Position numbers and translations under genes: made by a program. Below the pieces are notes generated by a model that was given only the letters and a program-made list of their open reading frames with translations, had not been told where the DNA came from and did not search any database. From Charina bottae (Eukaryota; Chordata; Lepidosauria; Squamata; Charinaidae): a stretch of DNA of 64,000 bases. The stretch's first letter is position 1. Each line of letters opens with the position of its first letter. The stretch covers positions 20,727,501 to 20,791,500 of the forward strand of contig JALMGJ010000017.1 in assembly GCA_023362775.1 (NCBI GenBank), written 5' to 3'. Shown in pieces: positions 11,130 to 23,360 of the stretch.

Positions 11130-11907
11130 TATATTAAAGTCATCTCCTGAAACATTACTGGATAGGCAGAACAATCTTGGGGATACCTCCTTTGAACAGT
11201 ACTTTGATACTATTTTCCTACAGGAGACATGGTACTAGGATATTTCCTCCCCTTTTTTGTTAGGTTTTTCCTCATACACCCTTCCACCAGTGAAATTGGA
11301 TTTGCATGGAAGAGCAAGTGGTGGGCTATCAACTTTGATTTCAGTTGACATTAAGGGAACTATACAGCAGTGGGATTGGTCTGATAGTGATCATGTCCAG
11401 GTAATCCAGGTAGATAGTAAATCCTTTGGGTCAATTCTTTGTATTAATATTTATTTCCCTGTTGGCAAGAATCTAAACCTGTGGTTTAAGGCTTGGTCCT
11501 CTCTGCAAACTGTTGTGGATAATTTATCAGCTGGTGACTTTAATGCCAGAATTAGTAAAGATGTTAACAGTTACATCAGAAAGACATAGGCCAGCCCAGA
11601 AGATGAGTGGTATCTGCCTTGGTCCTCCATGGACAAAGTATTAAACAAACAAGGGGTTTCCTTATTGAATTGGTTGTTAGATTTGGGCTCTATAGTCCTC
11701 ATGGTACCAATCTGGATGGCTCAAACAAGCATTATACGTATTAAAGGAGTACAGGAGCCAGTGTAATTATTTCTTGGTAACACCTGTATTTTTTTCTCAG
11801 GTTAGTTCTTCTGACATCCAGAACAGAGAGCAACTACTTACCATTCATTCTGAACATTTTGGTACACAAGGATCCTCTCCCTCTGAGACGTTATAATCCA
11901 GGTGGTA

Positions 11908-11987
11908 TTTATAGCCACTTACGGATCCACTGCTAAAATTTTACCTTTGGAAGACAATCTTACTCGGCTACGAATGATCGCCAATGA
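11908..11987 (+). mobile_element. 3'-end stub of the zinc-finger LINE family
   Basis: 80 bp nearly identical to the last 80 bp of the full-length LINE (5194-5273), from TTTATAGCCACTTACGGA to GATCGCCAATGA. It is severely 5'-truncated, as expected from incomplete target-primed reverse transcription, and nested in the older LINE. It fixes the family 3' end independently of the full-length copy. Confidence 0.88.
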
Positions 11988-12027
11988 CTCAGATTAAAGA
12001 TCGCCTTAGGAGGAGTTCCGACCTCAG

Positions 12028-12082
12028 TGAGAAATTACTGCTTTATTTATTTCAAATTTTACCACCGCCCATCTCCCCCCGA
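12028..12082 (-). mobile_element. Short L2-like tail in reverse orientation
   Basis: The stretch with TTTATTTATTTCAAATTTT and CCGCCCATCTCCCCCCGAGGG reads on the minus strand as the L2 tail motif GGGAGATGGGCGGTGGTAAA followed by an ATAAATAAA run. It is tiny and nested in the decayed LINE. Confidence 0.5.
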
Positions 12083-13509
12083 GGGACTTTATTAAATATC
12101 CAGCAGATGCTGAATCAAAGGCACCTCATATTGTACCCTAACTCAAATGTGTATCTTATTTTCTGCACAATAATGTGCTATACTCTCAGTGACCACTGTA
12201 TGCCAATCCAGAAAGACCAATATAAAGAAGGGATGGTTTGACCATGACTGTAGACTTCAGAGACAAGCTTTGAGAAAGCTTCAGAGGATAGTTAGGGAGG
12301 ATAGTTCTGCCCCTTTAATTGAACTATTGATTCAATTTTGATCCCAATATAAGGAAGTTGCAGGGCAGAATTGGGTTCAATATTTCTCCTCTATATATAG
12401 CTGTCCTCATACTGTGACCACAACTGCTGACACAGAACTCAACACATTAGCAGAGTGGCCAATAATCTCAAAACTAGAATGCAAGTAGCTGATTTTAGCT
12501 ATGGCCCTTGGAAAAACCCCTGGAAAGGATATGATACCTCCAGAGGTGTGTAAGCAGAACCTCCATTGGTGGGTCCCTATTCTGCCTAGACTCTTTTCAG
12601 AAGTAGACAAAACAAGCAGTATGCCTAATAATTGGAAACAAAGTATTATACAGTATATCCAATTTTTAAAAAGAGCAAATAGGCAAGAACCTTCCAACTA
12701 CTGCCTAATCAGTCTTTCAGACATCTCATCCAAGCTTTATACCCATCATTTCCTAAAGAAATTGGAGGATTGGGAGGATGCAACAAACTCTTTATAGGCA
12801 GGACTTTGTAAAGGCCATAACACAATAGAACACTGCATTACTCTGAAGGCTTTAATTCAAAAGTACACCAATGGATTCAAAAACAATTTTACATAGCATT
12901 TATTGATATCACGTCTGCTTTTGATTCTACAGATAAGCCCCAATAATGGGAGAAATTTAAAATGACAGACATTGATAGCTACTGAGCCTAGTAATCAAAC
13001 TACACACCAATATTATGGCCAGAGTGGGAGTTGGCCATCAAGGATCTTTATCAGGTCCCATATCATTGGGGAGCGATGTTAAACAGGGGTGTCTACTCGC
13101 CCCTTTTTAGGTAGTTTTTATATTAATGATATCATGGTGGCTATGGAGTCACCATGTTTTTTTCTCCACTTCCCTCAGAGGACATAAAATCTCAATCCTA
13201 ATGTATGCTGATGACATGACTCTTAGTTCCTGCACTGAGATTAGTTTTAGATTACTGACCAGATTGGTTGATTATTGTGACAGGGAAAAATTGAGGATAA
13301 ACCATCACAAAACAAAGGTAGTGGTCTTTTGCAGAAGAAATACCAAACATAGGTGGTCAGTTAATGCCCATCACATAGAACAATGCTCTTTCTTTAAATA
13401 CTTAGGCATTTCTAAGTCTCTTGGATGGAAAAGACACACATCAACTCTCTTAGCACACAGTGGGGCTTATCCTGAAATACAGTACTTCTACTCCAAAGGA
13501 GGGCAGTTA

Positions 13510-13572
13510 GCAGTACCTATTATATATTATATAGATAATATATAGTATCTATATAATATATAGATATTATAT
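13510..13572. repeat. AT-rich imperfect palindrome
   Basis: A run of TATATTATATAGATAATATATAG and its reverse complement inside the decayed LINE. It could extrude as a hairpin. It probably arose as a simple-repeat expansion in the dead element. Confidence 0.6.
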
Positions 13573-14455
13573 GGGGCTGAGAACTGGGGGTGGGATGAGA
13601 AGGTCATTGCCTAGTTGAAAGTAGAGCAAAACAGTTTTGTAAGGAAGATTCTGGGCATCCCTCAAAGCATTCCTGCTACCTATTTTAGGATGGAAGTGGG
13701 ATTACCCTCAATCTCTTGCTCTGCTAAAATACTATAAGAAATCTGAAAGCCTCTGAGATTCCTACTTAGTTGAACTCTGGTTTTTTTTATTACATGGGTG
13801 GAAATCAGTGGATCAAACTCCCATCTCCTATCCTACAATTGCATTTCCTGCCCCCTTTAGAGGAACGTAGTTCTAGGAACAGTGAAGAAATCAGAGATAA
13901 ATTTTTTAAACGGGATGCCTGTAGAGATGCTGTACAGCTTCATCTTGGTACCACCATTGTAAGAAATATATAAGCCTCTCCCAATATCTGGTCAACGTAA
14001 TTGAGGAAGGCTTTTACATTTCTCCACTTTTAGACCATGCCTACTGCATACCTCAAAGGGAGATTTTGCAAATGTCCAGTGGAACGGGGCCTCTGCTTTG
14101 AGGTGTCAGTCAAGTAGGGACATCATCCATTACATCCTCAACTGCCCTATCTAGGGGGAAAATACTGACGATAAACAAACTGAAGGGATCAGACACCAAA
14201 CGACTGAACTGCCTGCTTGGTTATGTGATTTCAACTGTTAGTAGCCAGGTTGCTACCTTTGCCATGCTTCCTTTCTGGCAAGAAATTTTTAAAGCTCTTT
14301 AGTATTGGTTCCATCTTAACTCCCCTGCATGCCTTTTCTTTGGTTATTTTTCTCTTTTTCTTATCATTACTAATTTTCATTTTTTTAAAATTCTATGCAA
14401 TGTTGTTACAACCTGCGATCACAACAATAAACCTATTGATTGATTGGATTTTGAC

Positions 14456-16676
14456 AGCTTAAAGTAAACGCATTATGGCTTAAACTTTGGCCTATAGTCC
14501 ACAAAAGTTTATGCCATGCTAAATTAGTTTGTTTCACAGTACTATAATATTTAGTAGTGTTTAACTGAAGGAAGACTGAGTGAGATAAAAGAGTAGGTTG
14601 TAGCACACAGCTGCAAAGAACACACGAGGGAAGCTGTAGGACCACATGAACTATTTTTGCCCTTGCCACCATTAAAATGACATCCCACGCTGCTCATGTC
14701 TGCTGCAAAGAAAACCCCACTCCAGCTATCTGTGCACTTGGATGGCGTAAGAAAGGGCTCACACTACTCAGCCACCTCTGCCATTCTTTCAGTGAAGCAG
14801 AGGGCCCATTTTAGCCACCCTTCACAGTGAGAGGCCACGTATATGGAGGAAATGTGAAGAATGAGTGGAAACAATTTGTATGAGAAAAGAGGGTAAATCA
14901 GAGAAGAATAGATTTAGTGTTAGCGATTAATGAAATAACAGTATCTGTTGTTTAACTGTTCTGTATAGAGGTCCACTTCCATATTCTGTTGATGACAAAA
15001 TTTCCTATGCTCTGGCACAAGGAAAGGATCTTGTAGACATCCATGTCAATAACATAGAAGCCCTAACGAAGGTCTTACAAAAGTGCACTGAACTTATCAT
15101 GGTGACAGAGAGGGACTGACCCTGCCTCCCAAAGTCATGCTGAGAACAGCATCAGCATATACAATGAGGACCTCTGCATCCAGATAATTGAGTGTATGGT
15201 TCATTTCCATGGAAGCTCAAGCCCTGATAACAGTGAGTTTGAGTTCTCACGGAAGCAAACACACATACATTTGTACATGTTGGAGGTCTTTTCAAAACAG
15301 ATGTCCTCACTCTTCTGGTAAAACTTCACAGTGACAATTTTGGTGCGGGGGGGGGGGGGAAGGGTAGGGCTTACCTCCTACTACTCATCTGGTGAATCCA
15401 ATGCCTTTTTAAAACACTTCAATATGATTTTCTTCTGTTTTTTTTACAGGGCAGGGAACAATATGACAGACATACCTTTCAAGTTGCTGGTTACTGTATG
15501 TTAACTGCATGATCATAACCTGCGTGTTTAGGAATCAAGCTGTAAGGGTTCTTCTACAAACAAGTTATAATTCCTGCAAATTATCCTAAAACAAACGCAT
15601 GCATGGCAGCCCCTCTAAGCATCCTCATAAGAATGGATGCTTGTCTTTATTCATGAGGCTGTCTGTATTATGCAAATCACAAAACTATCTTGCTAATTAA
15701 CTGCTTCAGTAATTCATGTGGGTTTTGTACATGGTAGGTTAACATTAAACTGCTGAACTTCTCAGATTTATACATTTCAGTTTGAGTCCAAGAGAGAAGC
15801 GATGGTGGGTAGGGTGTTCAGCAGGATTAGTGAGGGAAATCCTACCACAATCCAAAACTAATTGGTTAAAAATAAATAAAAATAGGTGGGAGATAGATTT
15901 TCAAACTATTTTAGGAAACGGGGATAAAAAAAATCTGGAAAGTTCTTTGAAACAAGTGGGGAGAAGGTAAGTATGCTATCTCATGACAGTTAAAATATAC
16001 ACTATTTAAATGCCAATACAAGAGAAGGAAGATAGATGCAAAATTATCCCTGGAATATCTTGTTATCTTATTTTTCTGGTTTTCAATGTACAGCAGAAGA
16101 TCAGTAAAAGAAGGTTACAGAAGCAACACACACACTTTGAAATTCTTCTATTCCTACCATTTTAAGGGCATGTTAAGCTGATGCTGAAATGAACAACTAA
16201 CAAATCAGACCAACCCTCCCTTAAACATTCATGTACATATATGCAACAAAACATGTACAGCAGAGCATAAAAACAAAAAGGAGACATTTCATTTAATCTT
16301 ATTTTCATTTTGGGAGCAATTAAGACTGATAGAAAAACACACATGGAAAATACTATATAGAACACAAAGGCCACATGGAATGCAGGAAGTTGCTATTTTT
16401 ACACTAAATTAAATTACTGTCTTCTCTACACTGATTGCAAATGAATGTCTAGGTTTTCCAGCAGAATCTTTTCCATTCCCCCATCTAGAATCTCCTATGT
16501 GTGGGGCACATGCATTATCATTGAGCTATAAAGCTTTCTTCCTTGGCTTCTGCATCACAGCTCATGGGCTGTGGCCTGCAGCAGTATTTTGTAGGTGCTG
16601 ATGATCCTACCCAACAAGGCCAGGGTGCTATGTGCCATGTAGATGCACAGGTTGGGCATAGGAAACAATGTAAGAT
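14456..16676. other. KIF26B: Unique intron sequence
   Basis: No repeat family recognised. It contains a G-run at 15346-15359 and short A-rich runs. Nothing exon-like. Confidence 0.45.
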
Positions 16677-17612
16677 GGGGCTTCCGGTGGGAATATGGCA
16701 GAGTGAGCAGCTTTGCCCACGAGCTTCGTGGGCAGAACTGGCATTGTGGCAGTTTTTTCGGTCACAGGCTGGTTTCTCCTGTAGCCCAGAACGTTTTTTG
16801 TGGACCAAGGAAAATGCTGGAATCGACCCATTTGTCGTCCAGATGGTGAGTTGTAGCCAGGAGATCGTGGACAGTGTGCGCGATCGACCGGTAAGACTTC
16901 GCTGGGAGGCTGGGATTTCATCATTTCCGAGCTGCGCTGCAGCCCTTAAAGGGACAGTAAGCCCAGCCACCCATTTCTTAAACACCCAATTTATTGTTTT
17001 TTTCAAGTTTTTGTACCCCAAGAGAGGCTTTCTACAGAAAGAAGAAGCGGACTCTCTTGGTGCTTATCGTTATTTCTGGATTTAACTTTTAACTTTTTAA
17101 CTTTTGGCTTGTTTTCCCATCTAAATATTAAGGAGGACTGAGAATAAAGAACTGCTTTCCTGTTACTATTTTTGAATTGAATTTGAAGGATTGATATTTC
17201 CCTACACGTTGGATTTGTTGCTTTGAATCTTCAGCTTTTTGTTCACTTTCTTTGGGAGTTGCTTGTTAACGTACTTTCCCTTGTGCCAATTTCATTCGGA
17301 ACTTTTCTATTAACTTATTAACTCCTATCTGCCTGAGTCAAGTACCTAGGGGGCACCATAATTTACTGCCTGAAACATGGAAGATTTTAAGGAAGCTTTT
17401 TCAGAGACCTGTTATGAGCCTGAGCAGACCTTCAAAGAGATATTTTTAGAGTGTTGTCAACCCATTTTGCAGACTATTCAAGACTTTGGGGAAGAAATTA
17501 CTTCTAAGCTGTGTCATCTGGCTGAAGATGCTATGGAGGAAGATTAAGATTTTAATATGGATGGAACTGATAGCAAGATTGAAATAATGCCAGACGAAGA
17601 TTATACTTTGGC
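16677..17612 (+). mobile_element. 5' end of an L1-like element (5' UTR plus start of a small ORF)
   Basis: Starts GGGGCTTCCGGTGGGAATATGGC and follows the same order as the element at 56265-57878 (minus) and the piece at 27952-28488. Shared landmarks are GAGCAGCTTTG, a GCAGTTTTTTCGG block, GCCCTTAAAGGGACA, GAGAGGCTTTCTACAG and a final CATAATTTACTGCCTGAAACATGG. The ORF begins at 17377 as MEDFKEAFSETCYEPEQTF and stops after about 56 codons. Sequence similarity breaks down at about 17612, where L2-like GC-rich sequence begins. The L1 assignment is inferred from structure (GC-rich 5' UTR, T-rich 3' UTR, AATAAA) and is not proven. Confidence 0.65.
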
Positions 17613-18885
17613 GACCGAGAGCAGATGCCGGCTGTTGCTCTGAGGGGAAGACTCCCGGTTTTTTCTAACCCTCCCTCCCCCGACCTAATTGTTAGTTAGA
17701 GTCCTGGAAGGAGGTTTCAAGGATGCCTGACCCTTATATCTGATGGGCCAGAGTGGGACGGAGCCCCAGGACAGAGCGGCGGAATGCGGTGAGCCTGGGC
17801 GAGTCCTGCGGTGTAGCCCCGAGGATCTGGCAGTGTGCCGGGAGATCTCGGCGGCGTGGAGAGCCGAGCCATGGATGTTGGGTAGTGGGCCTGGAGTGGT
17901 TTGTCGGCCGGGAGGCACGGTGGAGCGGTTAGGTGGTGCAGCAGGCCAGCGGCGTCGAAAACCGGTAAACCAGCCTCAGAGGGCCAACCTGGTGGTGCGG
18001 GTTAGCACCGCAGCAGGCCAGTGGGTCTGATGGTGTCGAGAGTGTGAGCTGGTGTGCCGGAGGACCTGCCATTGCCCTGTGGGTAATTGTGCATATGTGA
18101 GGATGTGAGAATGGATGGAGGGACCTCTATTTCAAACCAGGGACTCTGGAGGTCCAGGATCAGAGGCTAATGGATTGGGAGTCTCTGGGGGCTGTAGGGT
18201 GGGTCTTATCATTGAGATGGTGACGGGTAGGGGATGTTATGATGGGAACCGGAGGGTGGGCCATCTTCGGGGAAGATGCCCCTGGTGGCCGGGGCCTTGG
18301 ACAGGATCGCACCTGTGCGACCTCTCTTGCCCCATCGAACCCGACACTCCCCATGGTTGACGGAGGAGTTGAGGGTTCTGAAGAGGATCAAGAGAAGTCT
18401 AGAGCGCCACTGGAGGAAGACAAGGACTGAACCCGACCGAACACAAGCTAGAGCCACTGTTAAGCCCTACTTTAAGAGCAGCGAAAAGGTAGTATTTCTC
18501 CACTCTTATTGCATCCGCAGAATGCCACCCGACGGCCCTGTTTAAGATCACCCAATCCCTTCTGGGGAAGGTGGGTGTAGAAACCCACCTACAGGGCCAT
18601 GCTGAGGAGTTTTCTGAGCATCTGGTGGATAAAATCGCTCAGATTCATTCCAAGTTGGATGCCAAGCGTGAGGCATGGTCTGGGGAGATACCAGTGGAAC
18701 GTACGTACCTAGTTATCTGGGAACAGTTTGATCCTGTTGGACCCAAGGAATTGGACAGGATCCTCCGGACAGTAAATGCCACCACTTGTCATCTAGACCC
18801 ATGTCCCTCCTGGCTGGTGAAAGCAGCTCGGGAGGTGACATGTGGTTGGGTCCAAGTGATGGTTAATACATGGTTAAGACACCAG
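17613..18885 (+). pseudogene. L2-type LINE, 5' and central part, broken
   Basis: GC-rich and CpG-containing sequence from about 17690 is followed by a legible L2-like protein from about 18280. This includes a segment near 18575 reading HLQGHAEEFSEHLVDKIAQIH and, to 18870, ELDRILRTVNATTCHLDPCPSWLVKAA, which is the pre-RT and RT-0/1 region of L2/CR1 proteins. The reading frame is broken in several places. The copy continues after the Sauria SINE at 18886-19175. Confidence 0.7.
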
Positions 18886-19175
18886 ACTTGTCAATCGGAA
18901 GGTCGGCAGTTTGAGACCCAAGTGCCGCATGATGGAATGAGCTCCCGCACTCACCCTAGCTCTTGCCAACCTAGCAATTTGAAAGCATGCAAATGCAAGT
19001 AGATAAGTAGGTACCACTTCCGTGGGATGGTAACAGCGTTCCACACACGTCATGCCGGCCACATGACTGCAGAAGCATCTTTGGACAGCGCTGGCTCTTT
19101 GGCTAAGAAACGGAGATGAGCACCGCCCCCTAGAGTCAGGCATGACTGTGCAGGGGAAAACCTTACCTTACTTTA
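18886..19175 (+). mobile_element. Sauria-type tRNA SINE inserted in the L2 copy
   Basis: Begins in the tRNA-like head (GGTTAAGACACCAGAC, then TCGGAAGGTCGGCAGTTTGAGACCC with a degraded B box). It passes through the body (GCAAATGCAAGTAGATAAGTAGGTACCAC, ATGCCGGCCACATGACTG) and ends in the BovB-like tail (CTAGAGTCAGGCATGACTG, ACCTTACCTTACTTTA). It divides the L2 protein between VMVNTWL and GVFPTDFKEALVHPLLKK, so it is younger than the L2 copy. I cannot define a clean target-site duplication. Confidence 0.82.
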
Positions 19176-19483
19176 GGGGATGGGGTGTTCCCAACTGACT
19201 TTAAGGAGGCTCTGGTACACCCCCTCCTCAAGAAACCATTGCTGGACCCGACTGTACTGGACAATTTTCGTCCAGTCTCCCACCTCCCCTTTTTGGGGAA
19301 AGTGGTTGAGAAAGTGGTGGCATTGCAACTTCAGAGAGTTCTGGATGAAACGGATTATCTAGACCCCTTTCACTCAGGTTTCAGGCCCAGATATGGGGAT
19401 GGAAACGGCATTGGTCACACTCATGGATTATCTCTGGCGGGAGCGGGATGGGGGCAGTGCATCCATCCTTGCTCTCCTTATAT
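19176..19483 (+). pseudogene. L2-type LINE reverse-transcriptase fragment after the SINE
   Basis: Reads GVFPTDFKEALVHPLLKK, then NFRPVSHLPFLGKVVEKVVALQLQ and HSGFRPRYG, which are the RT motif 2 and following blocks of L2 elements. It stops where the PLE-like tail begins at about 19484. The part encoding the catalytic YADD is missing. Confidence 0.78.
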
Positions 19484-19846
19484 ATAGTAGCTTGCCCTGC
19501 CAGTGTCGGTGGGGGTGTGGTTTTCTCCTTGGTAGTTTCTTGATTAGGGTATTGTTTTCTGCTTGATTGTTTGCCTGGTGTTAATCCCTGTTTATCTGGG
19601 TGTTGGCTGCTGGAGAGGATGTGTTCTGGTCTTTTTGTTTCCTTCTTAACTTTTTTTATTGTCTTTTTTGAAAGAGAAAACCACACCCCCACCAACACTG
19701 GCAGGGCAAGCTACTATATATAAACAGGGAGCAAACCCCACGCTCACTAGCACTGATGATGTTACCTAGTTGGGTATGATATGTATGCAAGCAAACAACC
19801 AAGCTCAGAGAGCACGAAGAACTCCACAGTTCGATCCTAAGCAACA
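19484..19846 (+). mobile_element. Penelope-like element tail with inverted arms
   Basis: The arm 19484-19532 (TATATAGTAGCTTGCCCTGCC ... GGTTTTCTC) is the near-perfect reverse complement of 19673-19725, separated by about 140 bp. Then follows a tail with CACTGATGATGTTACCTAG and CAAACAACCAAGCTCAGAGAGC. This tail form is one I associate with reptile Penelope-like elements (recalled, not searched). It holds a hammerhead-like core from 19753 (CUGAUGA, U, then a helix-II-like GUUACC...GGGUAU), but the downstream GAAA is changed to GATA, so this copy is degraded. No ORF remains. Confidence 0.6.
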
Positions 19847-22800
19847 TATATTATCTTCTATTGGATATACAGCTTTCTCCTACTATTGCTACTTTCCTAT
19901 CCTTGAGTTTGCAAACAAGAATAGGACTCTGAAATAGGTTGATCCTCATCTTGTCACTATTGCCTTTATTCCCAGTCACTGCCAACCATCTGACTTCCTT
20001 CCAAGCCAATGGATGACAAAGCCTGGGAGATTTTACACACATTGAGGCTGTCCTTGGATGGTATTGGAATTAGAAGGAAAATACTACTTTACTACTGGTG
20101 TAGCCAAGGAAAATATATGGCTGTTTCACTAAAGAGCTGAGAAGATGATGAGAACAACATCATGAAGACAAGGGGGGGGAAGTAAATGTTGCCAAGTCAT
20201 AACAATGCTGTGCTTATGGACAACTGGGGACACAGTTCTAGTTAAAAGCAAAATAGATTCTCCATGCCTGCAGTCTACTCATTCCTATTTGAGAAAAATA
20301 TATGGTTGATTTAATGTGCACAGTTGTTTTTCTTCCCTTATTGAAAAAAAATATAGGAAAATTTTAAGAGGACTGAAAAGGATATAACCACCCCATTCTG
20401 CTTCTCCTTCTGCACTTCAAGGTATTTCCATTTTAAAACACCCACATTCTTACCAGTAAGATGGACCACCATGTCATGCAGCCAAGGCCTTCATTCAGAC
20501 CTGAAGTGTCCCATGGATTTAACTGCAACTGAGAAGTACATAATTCTTGCAGAATTGGTTCCTAGATATCCTTCATATACTGCTTCTGATAAGCTATGGC
20601 ACATTTATATGCAAGAATTGCTATGCCAGGAGAACAACTATCAAACTCTCTTGGGAGAACCTAAAAGAAGTTCATATTGCTCTTTTCAGAATATTCTCTA
20701 TTAAGTGACAATTGATTCTCTTTTCCCCAAAGGCTTGCACAAAACCACTTTTTTTCAAAGTGGATGCAAAATGAAGGAAATATATATTCCTGTGCAACTT
20801 TCCACCTTTTGCTTCATCCATTAAATGCATTCACTAGAGAGACTATGAGTTTTATGTGTATTAATCATCCATACAATGCAGTAAACAAAAAGCAGCTTGG
20901 TTTATTATTTTATTATTACTTTATATCAACATTATAATCTCTTTTCATTCTACTTTACTTCAATCCTGTAGCAGAGATTACTATTATTCTAATTTTACAA
21001 AATGCCTTCAGCTTTTAAAGTGAAGGGCGTGTGTGTGACCAAACGGAAGGCATGGTCTGAAGTCCTCCCAACAAATAAAGTCATTTATACTGGAAATTGC
21101 ACTGAAGTTACTGGGAAACAGGTAGCAATAAAGATGACAAAATTAAGTAGCTATTTGTTATCCATCCTACAACTGTCGTAAGAAGAACTGATTAGGACAT
21201 ACAAGAAGTTGAAGAAAAAGTCTATATAGGATCAGTAAATCATGATAGATTATGGCTGAGGAAAAGAAGAGATAAAGACAAAACAAATGTTACTTTAAGA
21301 AATGAAAGACAACTAAATATATGATTTTTCAACTGACATGTTTGGTGGTGGATTTTTTTTCCTCCTCCTGGTTCCCATGCACGCACACACACAACACTGC
21401 TTTCAATTGTTAACACAGAAGAATTCTATCCTTCCAAAAATTTTTTAAAATGATAGGACTTTTGGAATAAAACAAACACCTATAGTTACTCTGGTAAGTG
21501 ATACTAAATTACAAAGCATGTGCTGAATACAGCTCAAAGAAAAATAACATTCTGCATTGAAAAAAGCTCTCTGCAATTCCAGAAAGAGGGAAAAGGAAGT
21601 CAAATTAGAATGCAGTGCAGCACTTGTTGTAAAAAGGATGTCTTTTTTTAAATACCACAATCTGATAAATTATCTTAAAGTAGCACATTAATGTCAGAAA
21701 CTGAGCATAATCTAACTTCTTTTGGTTGCAATATTAAATGGCTTTCAAACATCTTCCCTACTACTCTGACATTAAATTGAACAGTGCTCAATGAGACTGC
21801 ACAAAGAAATTATTCTGTGTTTTTTTAAAATTCTACCGCACTAAATCATTGCCTTTTAACAGAATTGAGCTAAAATGACTGGCACTTCTAAGTAACTTGC
21901 CGCATAATATCTTATCAACAGGACTATATGCATTCTTCAGGGTATATTAAGTCTTAAAGGGATATAAGGCTGCCAATTTCTTAAACTTGGTTAATGGGCT
22001 ACAGACAGGACTTATCACTAGTATGAGTTCATCCCTCACTTATTTTGTTGGCATTAATAATGATTTATATCAAAGAACATAAAACACACTATGAGAAATT
22101 GCTCTAAGCTTGTCTACTTCCAGATGTTTGTGATACCAACTGCCATGAGACAATGAAGATATCTTCAAAATATTACCACATCACTTTATTTCAAAGTCAA
22201 ATACAGATGTAGATCTGATTCATGTACAACAGTAAGCCACACTGTGGCTTACCATGTTGTATGAACCAACCAACAATAGTTTAGGCAATAAACCAAATTT
22301 AAATAAAACACAGCCGAATGTGATACATGAATCAATTAGCAACATTTCCAATCTAACTAACTTTGATTAAAACTAGATTTTGCACTTCCTCCTACCTGTG
22401 CAGTATGAATTCACTGCAAGCTTCATGTGTCAGTTTAACTCTGATTTAATATTATATCTATACCTATATTATTTATGGTTAACATTAACCAATGGTTAGG
22501 GCTTTATTAAGCTGGAAAACCTGAAGTTACTGTAGTACAAACGTTACTCTAAAATGTACTGTATCTAAAGGAAGCAGAATTCATGCTTGTCAGGAAAATA
22601 TGTGTGGATGAATTCTTCATTCACTTCTGAAGCATCTTTTCCTTAAAGGGGGTTTGTCATCAATTTACCACATGGATATAATGTGTTCAGTTCAGTCCTA
22701 GCAAATGTTAAGAATTCTAAACCTTAAAATAATTTCCTAAAAACATTTCCAGGTTTCAAAAAGGTGCATGCTTCATCATCAAACATTTTATTAAATATTA

Positions 22801-23153
22801 AATTTATATGGCTGCCCATCTTTCCAGTGAAACTAATCTTGTTCTAACTGAATTCAATTTTTTAAAAAATATCTCAATTAAGAATGGAAATGGATTAATC
22901 TTTTAATATCTCCATTGGAAAATTCTTTTTAAAAGGATAACTGGTATCCCGTGGCTGAAGGTTGAATAATGAAAGTTTGAAGAATCTCAGTGTGTCAAAT
23001 TTAGAGGACATGCTTTGCTTGTTTATGATGAAGGATAAAGCCTAGAATTGCACAAAGAATAGCAATTTGCTCTATAAATCTGCCCTATTTACAGGGAGTC
23101 AAATTGTGGAAAAACTCTTTCAGCAAATTTCTCTAGGACAGGACAAATACTGT
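19847..23153. other. KIF26B: Unique intron sequence
   Basis: AT-rich, with no repeat family or exon recognised over about 3.3 kb. Confidence 0.45.
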
Positions 23154-23161
23154 ACTTAAAT

Positions 23162-23352
23162 CAGGGCTTTCCAAAGTTTTCCCGCGGCGACACACCAACC
23201 GCCGTTGGTGTGTCGCTGCGGGAAAACCCGGAAGTGCCGCCGTTGCGGCAGCGCGCAAAAACCCGATCAGCGCTTCCGGGTTGTGTGGCGACACACCAGA
23301 CTGTGTGTGGCGACACACTTTTGTGTCGCCACACACAGTTTGGAAAGCTCTG
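23162..23352. mobile_element. GC-rich hAT-type MITE with internal hairpins
   Basis: A 191-bp element with ends CAGGGCTTTCCAAAG and TTTGGAAAGCTCTG, flanked by the 8-bp duplication ACTTAAAT at 23154-23161 and 23353-23360. Inside are two perfect or near-perfect hairpins (CCCGCGGCGACACACCAA with its complement, and TGTGTGGCGACACAC with GTGTCGCCACACACA) and many CpG sites. It encodes nothing. It is related to the element at 39188-39417 by its ends. Confidence 0.88.
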
Positions 23353-23360
23353 ACTTAAAT

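Larger units (their letters stand above)
11130..14455 (+). pseudogene. Decayed APE-type LINE, nearly full coding span
   Basis: Broken pieces in one direction read as endonuclease then reverse transcriptase. At 11200-11590 there is FLQETW, GRASGGLSTLIS and GDFNARI. From 12497 the RT appears: GKTPGKDMIPPEV, NNWKQSII, PSNYCLISLSDISSKLY, IAFIDITSAFDS near 12895, DVKQGCLLAP near 13078, LMYADDMTLSS near 13200 and INHHKTKVVVF. A C-terminal region near 13570-14150 includes YGAENW and an HYILNCP segment. Many stops and frameshifts show it is dead. The 3' end is near a TTGATTGATTGG tail. It is a different family from the zinc-finger LINE and from L2. I do not assign a clade. An 80-bp insertion interrupts it at 11908. 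Confidence 0.75.

Noticed and set aside
16518..17085. Overlapping open frames of 167 and 180 codons on both strands
   Set aside because: They coincide with the GC-rich L1-like 5' UTR, where low stop density makes chance frames likely.
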